Positions 8,780 to 17,266 are shown, counted from the first letter of the stretch. The stretch: 64,000 nucleotides of DNA from Thermococcus sp. MV5 (GCF_012027425.1 NZ_SNUE01000005.1:62001-126000), one strand, 5' to 3'. Numbers and translations are program-made. The notes: generated by a model from the letters alone, not told the origin.

Positions 8780-9961
8780 CTAATCTTGTACAAAAGTCAT
8801 CATTAATATCATAGTAAGGAGATTAATGATCGCTGCGTAGAGGAAGCCTATCCTGAGGGAGTATTCTTGCCAAAGATAACCCACTATTATTGATGCAGGA
8901 AATACGAATATTCCAAAAACTGTATGATATGCCCCGATAACTGTTCCCTTTTCGAAATCCTTTGCAAGATCTGCCATATATGCTCGCGGGATTGTGTCTT
9001 CAATGGCTATATAAATGCCATAAAAGATGAATGCTGCCAAAAGCATAAGTAGGCTTTTTGAATATGCAAATAAAAGTGAAGCCAGGGTTGCTACTCCGAA
9101 GCCGAGAGTTATGATGCTTTTTTTACTGACCTTATCTGAGTAATATCCTATAGGATATGCTGAGAAGGCATAGATTGCATTGAAGATTGCATAAAAGCCA
9201 AGACCTTGGATAATAGAATAGCCAAGTTCCTTAGCCTTCCAGAGTGTGAATGCATAGCTGTATCTCCCAAGAGCTCCAAGAGCGATTATCCCTAAGAACA
9301 CCCGCAGATTTCGGCTTTTAAGAGCGGAAATTCCTTTTATCTTTTTCTTAACCTCTTCACCCTTGTCCTTAACCAAAAACACTACTAGCAAGATACCTAC
9401 AATTCCGGGGATGGCTGAAAGCAAAAATACATATTGGTATGCTACTCGTATTGGGTAATTCTTTAAGAGAGCTAGCAAACCTATTGCAACTAATGGTCCA
9501 GCCACAGCTCCAAGAGTATCCATCATTCTATGGAAACCAAATGATCTTCCACTTTTCCCTTTTTCACTTGACTCGGCTATAAGAGCATCCCTAGGGGCCG
9601 TTCTTATACCCTTTCCAACCCTATCAAGGACTCTGAGAGTTAAAAAATCCCACCATGAGCGTGTAAACGCTAAAGCACCTTTTGATATTGTTGAGAGTAG
9701 ATAACCAAGAGCGACAAATACTTTTCTTTTCCTAAAAACATCACTTATGTAACCAAAAAGAACTTTAAACAGTGAACTTAAACTCTCTATGAGTCCCATT
9801 ATTGAACCACTCACGGCCTTTCCAATCCCAAGAACGTCTGTCAAGTACGTGGGGACTATTGGTGCTATCATTTCACTGCTCATGTCATTTAAAAAGCTTA
9901 CAAGGCCGAGGATGAATACGTTCCAACTTATTCCAAAAATTTTCTTTCTTTCATTACTCAT
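8780..9961 (-). CDS. MFS transporter under a PadR-type regulator
   Basis: A 393-residue major facilitator with about twelve membrane segments. The loop 2-3 signature appears as FGYISDVFRKRKV, and RVLDRVGKGIRTAPRDALIA near residue 95 is characteristic of a subfamily of multidrug-type MFS proteins. An in-frame GTG at 9970 exists, but GGTGAT followed by ATG at 9961 is the better start. Its beginning overlaps the end of the PadR gene by eight bases, so the two are co-transcribed and the regulator very likely controls this exporter. Substrate is unknown. Confidence 0.88.
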   Translation of the reverse strand: MSNERKKIFGISWNVFILGLVSFLNDMSSEMIAPIVPTYLTDVLGIGKAVSGSIMGLIESLSSLFKVLFGYISDVFRKRKVFVALGYLLSTISKGALAFTRSWWDFLTLRVLDRVGKGIRTAPRDALIAESSEKGKSGRSFGFHRMMDTLGAVAGPLVAIGLLALLKNYPIRVAYQYVFLLSAIPGIVGILLVVFLVKDKGEEVKKKIKGISALKSRNLRVFLGIIALGALGRYSYAFTLWKAKELGYSIIQGLGFYAIFNAIYAFSAYPIGYYSDKVSKKSIITLGFGVATLASLLFAYSKSLLMLLAAFIFYGIYIAIEDTIPRAYMADLAKDFEKGTVIGAYHTVFGIFVFPASIIVGYLWQEYSLRIGFLYAAIINLLTMILMMTFVQD

Positions 9962-10262
9962 GGGGATCACCCAAAATCTCCGTGCAAAGCTCTTTTATCC
10001 TCTTTTTTCCCTCCTCAAGCATCTGGATACCTTTAGGGGTTATCTCATAGAATCTGATACGTCTCCCATTTCGTGTCTCCCAATGGCTTTTTAGAAGATC
10101 TAAACGCTCCATTTTTTGAAGTAATGGATATATTGTCCCAGGACTGACGTTATAACCATGTTTCTTGAGTTCTTTCATCATAAAGCTTCCGCTTATGGGT
10201 TCTTTGCTTGCATGGTGAAGAATGTGTAGACCCATAAAGCCGAGAATAAGGCGTCTCATCAT
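9954..10262 (-). CDS. PadR-family transcriptional regulator
   Basis: A 102-residue winged-helix protein with the PadR pattern: an N-terminal helix (LILGFMGLHILHHA), the HTH with SPGTIYPLLQKMERLDLL near residue 40, and the wing containing GRRIRFYEITPKGIQML. PadR proteins commonly repress efflux genes and respond to small aromatic or lipophilic ligands. It heads the operon with the overlapping MFS gene. A 7-3-7 inverted repeat between its TATA box and start codon (10274-10290) is the natural autoregulatory operator. Confidence 0.92.
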   Translation of the reverse strand: MMRRLILGFMGLHILHHASKEPISGSFMMKELKKHGYNVSPGTIYPLLQKMERLDLLKSHWETRNGRRIRFYEITPKGIQMLEEGKKRIKELCTEILGDPHE

Positions 10263-10273
10263 ATTGGATCACG

Positions 10274-10302
10274 ATATCGAGTTTCGATATTAATGTATAA
10301 AA
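10274..10302 (-). promoter_or_regulatory. Promoter and predicted PadR operator
   Basis: Perfect inverted repeat ATATCGA-GTT-TCGATAT at 10274-10290, directly downstream of a minus-strand TATA box (TTTATACA, about 10294-10302). With the start codon at 10262 the repeat would cover the transcription start region, a position expected for a repressor site. Confidence 0.7.
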
Positions 10303-10359
10303 AAGTTTTGAATGATGTGGCTGCTTTCCACTTTGTAATTAAAGAATGAAAAAGAAGAA

Positions 10360-10746
10360 TCACTCAAGAATGTGCTTTTCCAAGACGTAACAGTAAAATG
10401 TTCCTTCTAGTACTTTCTCGTTGCTTTGGTTGAAAACTTCAGTGTGGACAATTTTCTTTTTGCCCAGATCCTCCACAACTTTTGCTTTGGCTAGTAGGTT
10501 ATCCCCAAGCTTAACAGGTTTGGTGAATTTTACCTCTGCCTTTCCCAGTACTACCGTGGGTTCGTTAACTGCAAGCATTGCTGCATAATCTGCAAGACCA
10601 AATGTAAAACCTCCATGAATTAATCCGTACTCATCTACTTTCATTTCTTCTATGATCTTAAGCTCAACCTCTGCGTATCCCTCTTCAATCTTTCTCACTT
10701 TCCCAACAAGATCTTTTGAAGTTAAACGGTGAGTCCTTTGTTCCAT
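10360..10746 (-). CDS. PaaI-type hotdog thioesterase
   Basis: A 128-residue single hotdog domain. The family segment YGLIHGGFTFGLADYAAMLAV near residue 40 matches the HGG-T-F-LAD pattern of PaaI/YbgC acyl-CoA thioesterases, where the Asp and Gly residues form the active site. It presumably hydrolyses an acyl- or aryl-CoA; the acyl group cannot be told. An in-frame GTG lies at 10755, but GGGGTGAT ahead of the ATG at 10746 decides the start. The neighbour at 10848 is divergent, with the two promoters in the 100 bases between. Confidence 0.87.
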   Translation of the reverse strand: MEQRTHRLTSKDLVGKVRKIEEGYAEVELKIIEEMKVDEYGLIHGGFTFGLADYAAMLAVNEPTVVLGKAEVKFTKPVKLGDNLLAKAKVVEDLGKKKIVHTEVFNQSNEKVLEGTFYCYVLEKHILE

Positions 10747-10847
10747 TTGTATCACCCCAGTCCATTTTAATTCACCGAAATATAAACTTTTACATTGTTG
10801 AAAAAGTTTTTAAATTTTATAGGATTTTATTATCTGAGGTGGGAAAA

Positions 10848-11483
10848 ATGGTATATCTTGAGCATGGTCCAGAATATGGGGCTTATCTCATCACGATAGC
10901 ATTTTATTATATTGGTGGCTTGGGAATAATACTTTATGGTGCTTATCTTAATAGGAATTATTTACTCAAAAAGGAGTTTAAATTTACTGATATAAGAGGT
11001 GGGCTTTGGCCATTTTTTAAGCGTTTTCTCCCTTGGCTTCTCATAGGTCTCTTAGTTTGGTCTGTTTCAGCTTTTAAAGCAACGGACTATTATCTCTCTC
11101 TGTATTCATTCACTATGACTGAAACTCATCTAACTTCTACAGAAGTTTTTGAAGATATGAAAGTTGATGAATTTTACAGGTTTGATATTGAAGGAATTCA
11201 AAAGCTTGGTGCTCCTTCAAGTGGGTTGTTAAAAGGTTACAAACTCCTAGATTCAAAAAGGGAGGGCCTAATAGTCAGGAGGGTCGATCAAGTGGTAATC
11301 GCTCAAGGATACCTATTTTTACCAGTGGTGAAGCTTCATATCTATGAAGTGGAAGGAAAGCAGGTAAAAGAGCTCAGAACAGCCTATCTTTTCTATCCAC
11401 AATCTCCTGGAGGGAGACTCTCAGAACTCTTTGATTTCCCATTTGAAATGTTTTTCTGGGGTGGAGGCGGAGTTGGTCCGTGA
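10848..11483 (+). CDS. Membrane protein of unknown function
   Basis: A 211-residue protein starting MVYLEHGPEYG. The ATG at 10848 is preceded by GAGGTGGG and, further up, by a TTTTTAAATTTTA box at about 10806, which rules out the longer open frame from 10716. Two hydrophobic segments are visible, about residues 14-36 and 62-80, followed by a soluble C-terminal domain of about 125 residues, rich in beta strands, and a glycine-rich tail (GGGGVGP). I do not recognise a family. The topology suggests a membrane-anchored extracytoplasmic or cytoplasmic domain; its side is uncertain. Confidence 0.75.
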   Translation: MVYLEHGPEYGAYLITIAFYYIGGLGIILYGAYLNRNYLLKKEFKFTDIRGGLWPFFKRFLPWLLIGLLVWSVSAFKATDYYLSLYSFTMTETHLTSTEVFEDMKVDEFYRFDIEGIQKLGAPSSGLLKGYKLLDSKREGLIVRRVDQVVIAQGYLFLPVVKLHIYEVEGKQVKELRTAYLFYPQSPGGRLSELFDFPFEMFFWGGGGVGP

Positions 11484-11566
11484 TATGTCATCAGACTTCA
11501 TCCATTGGGGCAGGAAGGAGGTCAATTTGCAAAACTTTTTATTTTTTGAGTTCTTATTTATAATTG

Positions 11567-11974
11567 GTGGAATCCGTGGAAGCTTTGAGACATGCTATTC
11601 TCTATAAAGGTTCAAATGAATTCTCAAAGCCTGAGTTAATCGGCACGCTCGTGCTCAAACTTGGCCTTATGGATTACATTGAGGCTAAAAACCTCGTTGA
11701 TGAAGCGATAAAAAGAGGGATAATTGAACAAAGAGGAGAGAAGCTTATAATTAATGAAGAGGCTCTTAAAGAAGTAGAGACCCATGAAGATGTATTTGGC
11801 GAGATGATAAATTACATTGCTCAACAGTTAGGATGGAGTCACCTTGAAGTTCTTGAGAATTTAGAGAAGTTCTCTGAGAGATATGGAGAGCTAGACAAAA
11901 AGATTCTTGCATATCTTTATGGGGTTGATAAAGGAATTGATATGTCCAGATTTAAAGATAAACTGGAGGAATAG
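11567..11974 (+). CDS. DUF2240-family archaeal protein
   Basis: About 135 residues, fully helical in appearance, with an N-terminal winged-helix-like half (KPELIGTLVLKLGLMDYIEAKNL) and a second helical half (EMINYIAQQLGWSHLEVLENLEKF). It fits the archaeal DUF2240 family, whose role is unknown. The start is uncertain: TTG 11564, GTG 11567 and GTG 11576 are all in frame, no clear ribosome binding site exists and a TATA-like TTTTTATT lies at 11537-11544, so a leaderless message starting near 11567 is likely. The nicotinamidase gene begins two bases after its stop, so the pair is an operon. Confidence 0.75.
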   Translation: MESVEALRHAILYKGSNEFSKPELIGTLVLKLGLMDYIEAKNLVDEAIKRGIIEQRGEKLIINEEALKEVETHEDVFGEMINYIAQQLGWSHLEVLENLEKFSERYGELDKKILAYLYGVDKGIDMSRFKDKLEE

Positions 11975-11976
11975 AG

Positions 11977-12522
11977 ATGGAGGCATTGATAATAGTTGAT
12001 ATGCAGAGGGATTTTATGCCTGGGGGAGCGTTGCCAGTGCCGGAAGGCGACAAGATAATCCCAAAGGTTGAAGATCTTGTTAAGAAGTTTAAAAAAAGGA
12101 AGGCACTAATAGTTGCCACCAGAGATTGGCATCCGCCTAATCATGTGAGTTTCAAGGAGAGGGGTGGGCCATGGCCCAAGCACTGTGTCCAAAACACTAA
12201 AGGTGCAGAGATAGTAATTGAACTTCCCGAGGATGCGATAATAATCTCGAAAGCAGATGAACCAGATAAAGAGGCTTATTCGGGTTTTGAAGGAACAGAC
12301 TTGGCCAAAATCCTCAAAGAGAAAGGGGTTAAAAAAGTTTACCTCTGTGGAGTTGCAACTGAGTACTGTGTTAGAGCAACAGCCTTAGATGCATTAAAGG
12401 AAGGCTTTGAGGTTTATCTTCTCCAAGACGCAATAAAGGGCATAAATGCAGAAGATGAAGAAAAGGCCTTAAAAGAGTTAAAGGAAAAGGGAGCAAATGT
12501 TATTGATTCTACAGGGCTTTAA
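11977..12522 (+). CDS. pncA: Nicotinamidase
   Basis: A 181-residue isochorismatase-fold hydrolase that converts nicotinamide to nicotinate for NAD salvage. The catalytic triad is Asp8 (VDMQRDF), Lys92 (SKADEP) and Cys131 (CGVATEYCVRATA), and the metal site is Asp50, His52 and His69 (TRDWH, PKHC). Length and motifs closely match the structurally known Pyrococcus horikoshii enzyme. Co-transcribed with the DUF2240 gene. Its last 14 bases overlap the convergent AI-2E family gene. Confidence 0.95.
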   Translation: MEALIIVDMQRDFMPGGALPVPEGDKIIPKVEDLVKKFKKRKALIVATRDWHPPNHVSFKERGGPWPKHCVQNTKGAEIVIELPEDAIIISKADEPDKEAYSGFEGTDLAKILKEKGVKKVYLCGVATEYCVRATALDALKEGFEVYLLQDAIKGINAEDEEKALKELKEKGANVIDSTGL

Positions 12523-13495
12523 CTCTTTTCCATTCTTTTAATAGAGCTACTACTAAGTTTAGCACTATTGGGCCGATTATTAGTCCCTTTATTCCAAAGC
12601 TCCATACTCCACCAATCATCCCTACAAGTACCATTGTTTCATCTAGCTTTGCCTCTTTAGCAACCAATTTTGGTCTTATGGTGAAATCTGGTATGGGGGA
12701 TACTAGGGTTGCACCATATATTGAAAGGAGGATTCCCTTGAGAATCATTCCATTTTTTATCATATATAACGCCCCAACAAGCCATATCATCCATCCCTCG
12801 AATAGGGGAATAAAGCTGAAGAGTATGGTTAGTAATCCCAGTAGTAGGGCTGTTGAAAACTCAGTAATCCCAAATCCCCAAAACCCGAGGGTCATGAAAA
12901 TCCCTTTAGCAATGTTAAGGAGGAGCCACGCTCGGATGAGGGCTTGTAAAGTAACGTCGGCTCTTCTTAAGAGCTTCTTTCCTAAGTCTTCATGTCCCCC
13001 TGGGATTAGGGCGTATATTTGTTGCCTTATCTCTTCAGAGTTTGCAAGAAATGTGTAAAATACAGTGAGAAAGATGGCCAACTGAAGGAGGTACTTTGGA
13101 ATTGAAAAAGCATAACTCTGAACGTATTCAGTTAATTTTGGAGTTAGCTGATCATATACCTTTTGAAGGATATCATGGGTGCCAAAGGGGAGCTCAAGCT
13201 TTAAACTCCATGAAACAAAGTTCATTATATCTTTGTAAAAGGAAAGGACGAGGTCTTTTATTATTAGCACCACTTCAACTGTTATTAGTGTGGAGAGTGC
13301 TATTAAGAGTATAGTGAGTGTTAAGGCTGCTTTTTTACGGTCAATTCTTTTTGAAAGGTGTTTGTGAAGTGGTAATACTGCGTAGGACAATACAGCGGCA
13401 AAGAATATTGCTGATAACAGAGGAGCTATTATTTTCCATGCTAGGTAAATAATTATTAATGTCACACTTCCCCATATAATTTCTTCTGTCTTCAT
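12509..13495 (-). CDS. AI-2E family transporter
   Basis: A 328-residue membrane protein with about seven to eight hydrophobic segments and the family features of the AI-2E/PerM group: an N-terminal pair of helices, a long amphipathic central region (residues about 85-150), and the C-terminal GFGIKGLIIGPIVLNLVVALL element, in which G-x-x-G-x-x-x-G-P is diagnostic. Members include quorum-signal exporters and Na+/H+ antiporters; an archaeal function is not established. The ATG has a GGGAGAAAC leader. It stands alone. Confidence 0.87.
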   Translation of the reverse strand: MKTEEIIWGSVTLIIIYLAWKIIAPLLSAIFFAAVLSYAVLPLHKHLSKRIDRKKAALTLTILLIALSTLITVEVVLIIKDLVLSFYKDIMNFVSWSLKLELPFGTHDILQKVYDQLTPKLTEYVQSYAFSIPKYLLQLAIFLTVFYTFLANSEEIRQQIYALIPGGHEDLGKKLLRRADVTLQALIRAWLLLNIAKGIFMTLGFWGFGITEFSTALLLGLLTILFSFIPLFEGWMIWLVGALYMIKNGMILKGILLSIYGATLVSPIPDFTIRPKLVAKEAKLDETMVLVGMIGGVWSFGIKGLIIGPIVLNLVVALLKEWKRVKAL

Positions 13496-13584
13496 GTTTC
13501 TCCCAGTGCCTAGGTTTAGTCTTAAGAATATATTAAGCTTTTTTGATCCTATTCTACATCCATATAAGTCTCATTCTTCAGGAC

Positions 13585-14400
13585 TTAGGGAGTTAATCCA
13601 AGCTTTGTATATATCTTCTTCTCGATTTCTTCTGGTAATTCAGGCTTATTTACTTTCTTTAGGGCCTTTTCTTTGTCTATTAACCCAAACCTAACTAAAG
13701 CCGCTATCCTTCGCATTTCAAAGCTGTAACCATGTTTCTCGTAATATCTCTTAAGAGCAGGCCCCAGAACAAGGCAATTTGTTGTATAGCCCGGTAGCTC
13801 TGGAAACTTAAAGGGGAGTTTTTCAAGAATCTTAAACCTTTCTTTTTCTGTCATAAGGCTTAACAGTCGGATCTGGATAATTCCATCGCTCATTAATCTA
13901 TAGGGGTGATGACCAAAGGGAAGTTCATGCCCCGTGATTATATGCTTGATTCCCTTTTTTAGAGCATATTTTCTAAGTCTTCTCATAGTTCTGGATGAAC
14001 ATTTCCTACATGGGGACTTAGCTTTGAGGAGTGCTTCTTTAAAGATATCAGAGTAATCATATCGGAGGATGGTTAAAGGAACATCCAAGTATTGGGCTAT
14101 TCTTTTAGCATTTCTTATAGCCTCTTTTGCTATGAATCCATGATCAACCATCACAGCATCAACTTCAACGTTATAAAATTCTTTTGCAAGATAAAGAGCA
14201 ACAGTGCTATCTTTTCCTCCAGAAAAGGCCACTATAGCTCTATCTACATTTGCCATTAGTGCTTCTAGTTCTCTCCTTATCTTATCTTTATCAGGCCTAT
14301 GAGCAAGATAGTGTATGCATTCTTTGCATAGAGGCTTTCCATCTATGATTCTAATCTTTGCTGTTCTTTCATCATATATGCAAAGTGAACATTTGAGCAT
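13585..14400 (-). CDS. TtuA/Ncs6-like PP-loop ATPase, probable tRNA thiolation enzyme
   Basis: About 271 residues. An N-terminal zinc site (CSLC...PLCKEC) is followed by the PP-loop SGGKDSTVAL near residue 62, and by CRKCSSRTMRRL near residue 133, a two-cysteine catalytic or Fe-S element typical of TtuA. TtuA-family enzymes adenylate uridine in tRNA and insert sulfur. The usual C-terminal zinc finger of TtuA is not evident, so this may be a paralogue with another substrate. The ATG at 14400 follows GGTGA, which forms part of the end of the upstream radical SAM gene, so the two are translationally coupled and probably work together. Confidence 0.75.
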   Translation of the reverse strand: MLKCSLCIYDERTAKIRIIDGKPLCKECIHYLAHRPDKDKIRRELEALMANVDRAIVAFSGGKDSTVALYLAKEFYNVEVDAVMVDHGFIAKEAIRNAKRIAQYLDVPLTILRYDYSDIFKEALLKAKSPCRKCSSRTMRRLRKYALKKGIKHIITGHELPFGHHPYRLMSDGIIQIRLLSLMTEKERFKILEKLPFKFPELPGYTTNCLVLGPALKRYYEKHGYSFEMRRIAALVRFGLIDKEKALKKVNKPELPEEIEKKIYTKLGLTP

Positions 14401-14401
14401 T

Positions 14402-15532
14402 TCATTCACCGAAGTACTTTATGCGGATCTCTTTAGCTGTTTCTTTATTGGCTCCTTTTATCAGAACTTTCCCTGTGTTGAAGATCATTATCTCCGCATT
14501 TCCATCCCAAAATCGTATATAACTCTTGCTGGACTCATAGTCGATGCCAAGTGCCTTTATTCTTGATATGATGTCTTTTAGATTTACTCCATATACCTTG
14601 AACCTGATTGCTCCATCACATGTTTCTTCAATTTCCGTTCTCTTTCTTTTTACTATTGGAGCAACATCTCTTCCAATCCTCTTTGCGCTGAAGAGTATAA
14701 GGGGATCCATAGTTCTGTAAATAACCAGTTGGCAACCACTTATTCTAACGTCAATATATTTCTTTGCTTCCATGGCAGTTTTTAGGTATTCCTTTATGCT
14801 CGCGGCTTTTTCAAAGTCAAGCCCTGCTTTTTTTAATCTTTCTTCGTTAAGTTCATGAACTGTCAAAGGCTGAAGCATCATTTCATCTATGCCTAGAGAA
14901 GCTGCTAATTCTGCTATTTTTGGAATATCTTCATCGTTTATACCTGGCATAAAGATAGTTCTTATGATGGAACGAACGCTTTTATCCCTTCCCACTATCC
15001 TAAGAGCATTCACGACCTTATCAAAGGTATCAGCATTAGTTATCATTTCATGCTTCTCTCTTGAAGCGGCATCCAAACTAATCATCACCAGGTCAAAGTC
15101 TAACTTTTCCCATAGTTCCTCCGTTAATAGTGAGCCATTTGTTTGTAAATCCAATCTTGCATTTGGAAATCTTTCACGGAGCATCCTGTTAACTTCTATT
15201 ATTTTCGGACTTATGAGGGGTTCTCCATACTGGGAAACTGTAATTGCATATGGATTTTCCCATCCATAATAACCTGATTTTGGCGCCTTTCCCAACTTTA
15301 GGGCCACATTTGAGTAACAGAATATACAGTCGTGATTACATGCTGGAGTAAGCTCATAACTCGGATGGTGAACGGGATTTTCTATACTCAAATCTAGCCC
15401 TTGACACCCTATACAATGAGTGGGGGGTACTAAATCATCCACGAATTTTTTTAATAACCTAGCCTCTTTATTTTCCAAAATTTGAGGTTCTACACCCATT
15501 TTTCTCGCAAATTCTTCCCAGCTGTATTTCAT
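14402..15532 (-). CDS. Radical SAM enzyme with a C-terminal TBP-like domain
   Basis: A 376-residue protein. A cysteine pair (CIGCQG) precedes the radical SAM cluster motif CNHDCIFC near residue 68; later motifs such as QYGEPLIS and LQTNGSLLT fit a MoaA/NifB-like TIM barrel. The last ~75 residues contain AEIMIFNTGKVLIKGAN, which resembles the second half of a TATA-binding-protein repeat (family text LLIFSSGKVVVTGAK). The gene is coupled to the PP-loop ATPase downstream. The pairing of radical SAM and sulfur-transfer chemistry suggests modification of RNA or of a protein, but the reaction is unknown. Confidence 0.8.
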   Translation of the reverse strand: MKYSWEEFARKMGVEPQILENKEARLLKKFVDDLVPPTHCIGCQGLDLSIENPVHHPSYELTPACNHDCIFCYSNVALKLGKAPKSGYYGWENPYAITVSQYGEPLISPKIIEVNRMLRERFPNARLDLQTNGSLLTEELWEKLDFDLVMISLDAASREKHEMITNADTFDKVVNALRIVGRDKSVRSIIRTIFMPGINDEDIPKIAELAASLGIDEMMLQPLTVHELNEERLKKAGLDFEKAASIKEYLKTAMEAKKYIDVRISGCQLVIYRTMDPLILFSAKRIGRDVAPIVKRKRTEIEETCDGAIRFKVYGVNLKDIISRIKALGIDYESSKSYIRFWDGNAEIMIFNTGKVLIKGANKETAKEIRIKYFGE

Positions 15533-15589
15533 TTTCTCACCGAAGAAACCTTATAGAAAAGCATTAAAAACTTAACTTTTCTCCTTTTC

Positions 15590-15623
<34 letters not shown>

Positions 15624-15624
<1 letters not shown>

Positions 15625-15788
15625 TTAAAAGAAAGGCCTTCCTCGAGGAGATCCCAAAGGTTGTTGAAGAGCTTATCAAAGAGTATGGAGTTTCTTTGAA
15701 GAACATAAACATCGAAGAAGATGAAAAAGGCTGCTACACTATCCACGCAACTTATGAGTCACTACTTCTTAAAAACCCTGAGATCTAA
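15624..15788 (+). pseudogene. 5'-truncated coding fragment
   Basis: Fifty-four codons without a start codon encode a well-formed protein end: KRKAFLEEIPKVVEELIK, then NINIEEDEKGCYTIHATYES, then LLLKNPEI and TAA. Codon use is like that of neighbours. The fragment begins exactly at the IS605-type right end, so the rest of the gene was probably lost when that element moved or was deleted. I do not recognise the parent family. Its end overlaps the convergent Taw2 gene by 27 bases. Confidence 0.6.
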
Positions 15789-16604
15789 AACCACATGCCA
15801 GACTCCAGGAGCATAACGTTTTAGTATTCTACTTTCTAAGAGTTCTGCTTCGTACCCCTGCTCATTGGCTATTTTTTGAAAAGTTGCAAACGGCTCTCTT
15901 GGCATCAATCTCTCCGGGATTGTGTTATGGTAGTGGATTATTGCTTCATTTTTTGCTATCTCTAAAGCCTTTGGAATAAATTCGTGAGTTTTAACGACGT
16001 ATCCCATTATGATTCTATCCGCTATATTCTCTCCTTTAAATTCACGGTTATCGATGTTATATGCGGTCATTCGGTCCTGAACTTTGTTAAGTTCAATGTT
16101 CTCAACTAAAAACTGGAATGTGTAGGGGCTTTTTTCAATGGCTATAACCCTAGCTCTACAGTGTTTTGCTACTGGTAAGCTTAAATGGCCGATTCCTGCG
16201 AACATATCAACCACTAATTCGTTTGGGTTAGCTATGCTTGCCATCCTAACCCTTTCTTTCACATTGGCTGGAGAAAACATAACTTTGGAAGCGTCGAACT
16301 TGTATAGAATACCGTTTTCCTTGTGTATTGTCACTGGGTCATTTCCATAGATTATCTCATAGTTTGTCTCCCTAAACTCTCCACCTATTTTTCCTTTTCT
16401 TAAGACAGTTTTAACATCTAAGACTTCTGCATAGACTTCTGCTATTTCCTTTTTGTACGGGAGGAGTTCCTTTCTGAGGGGGAGAATTAAAACGTCTCCT
16501 AGCTGGACCCAATGTTTCGGGAGAAGGTTAACTAACTCTGGAGGGAGTTTTCTACTTAGTATCTCTCTTATCCTGGGTTTTATTACCTGGGTTCTCTTTG
16601 GCAT
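15762..16604 (-). CDS. taw2: tRNA(Phe) 4-demethylwyosine aminocarboxypropyltransferase, TYW2/Taw2
   Basis: A 280-residue protein of the Trm5/TYW2 group. Residues 106-125 hold KVMFSPANVKERVRMA and the SAM motif DMFAGIGHLSLP follows at about 133; the Trm5 catalytic NPPY motif is replaced by HYHNTIPE, the feature separating TYW2 from Trm5. TYW2 transfers the aminocarboxypropyl group of SAM to the wyosine base at tRNA position 37. Length and sequence closely resemble the Pyrococcus horikoshii enzyme of known structure. It has no co-directional partner. Confidence 0.9.
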   Translation of the reverse strand: MPKRTQVIKPRIREILSRKLPPELVNLLPKHWVQLGDVLILPLRKELLPYKKEIAEVYAEVLDVKTVLRKGKIGGEFRETNYEIIYGNDPVTIHKENGILYKFDASKVMFSPANVKERVRMASIANPNELVVDMFAGIGHLSLPVAKHCRARVIAIEKSPYTFQFLVENIELNKVQDRMTAYNIDNREFKGENIADRIIMGYVVKTHEFIPKALEIAKNEAIIHYHNTIPERLMPREPFATFQKIANEQGYEAELLESRILKRYAPGVWHVVLDLRVFKK

Positions 16605-16777
16605 CAGAGGGAATTTGAAAGGGGGTTTATATTGTTTTCTTTATTTTGTTCTCTGGCAGGGAAGGAAAACAAAACTTGGATATAAATTGGTCATTTCGGC
16701 AAAAAACGATAGAAAAAGCTTAAAAAGAAGGGTTCCTCATAATCATTTGAGAACCTCACCGGAGGTAGAGTTTAACA

Positions 16778-17122
16778 ATGGATGATGAATCTTCGAGTAG
16801 TTTTTGGTTGAGCAAGATTTTAAAATCGAAGAGAAAGGAAAGCGTCATTGAGCAAAGGATAACAGAGGACGCATATAAAGATTTGAGGGCTCTTTTAATG
16901 AGAGCTAAACCAGAGATAGTTGGGAATAGAGTTGTTCTAAAGTTGCCAAACGGTACAGTCGAACTAACAAAGGATAAACTTAGAGTAATTTCGGACAGTA
17001 GAGAACATGCAGAAAAGATTCTTAGAAACCTTCACCACTACTCAATGCCGCCTGGTCTCTGGCCTGCCTATGGACTGAGCTACTCAATAAGGAAGGGCTC
17101 TCTGTTAAAAAGTAGAAGTTAG
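16778..17122 (+). CDS. Conserved hypothetical protein
   Basis: A 114-residue soluble protein. The first ~30 residues are serine- and lysine-rich, and the middle (EIVGNRVVLKLPNGTVELTKDKLRVI) looks like a beta hairpin; the C-terminal part ends LWPAYGLSYSIRKGSLLKS. I do not recognise a family. The ATG has a GGAGGTAG site and a TTAAAAAG box lies at about 16722-16729. Next to it is a C/D box RNA gene, without evident connection. Confidence 0.7.
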   Translation: MDDESSSSFWLSKILKSKRKESVIEQRITEDAYKDLRALLMRAKPEIVGNRVVLKLPNGTVELTKDKLRVISDSREHAEKILRNLHHYSMPPGLWPAYGLSYSIRKGSLLKSRS

Positions 17123-17142
17123 TTTTTCTTTTTACCTCAAAT

Positions 17143-17150
17143 ATTTTAAA
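17143..17150 (+). promoter_or_regulatory. TATA box of the C/D box sRNA gene
   Basis: ATTTTAAA at 17143-17150 lies 27 bases or so before the predicted 5' end of the sRNA near 17173, the usual archaeal spacing. Confidence 0.6.
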
Positions 17151-17172
17151 CCTCTAAGTCTTATTTTGATTA

Positions 17173-17230
17173 GCGGATGATGGGCCTTGCCCAGTCTGAA
17201 TTAATGATGACGTCGGTATTAGCTGACGCG
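17173..17230 (+). ncRNA. C/D box small guide RNA
   Basis: All four boxes are in order: C-like ATGATGG 17177-17183, D' CTGA 17196-17199, C' ATGATGA 17204-17210 (perfect), D CTGA 17223-17226. The two guides are each exactly 12 bases (17184-17195 and 17211-17222) and D' and C' are four bases apart, as in Thermococcales sRNPs. Flanking GCG (17173-17175 region) and CGC (17227-17229) can form the terminal stem. By the D-plus-5 rule the predicted 2'-O-methylated targets are a G within ACUGGGCAAGGC and a U within CUAAUACCGACG; I cannot assign them to a particular RNA. Confidence 0.85.
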
Positions 17231-17266
17231 TTTAACAAGGCCCTTTAAAATTTAGGGGGAGCTTGA

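Noticed and set aside
11500-11525. GGGGCAGGAAGGAGGTCAAT resembles the IS605-type end
   Set aside because: Several mismatches to the 17-base end and no hairpin before it, so similarity is probably chance.
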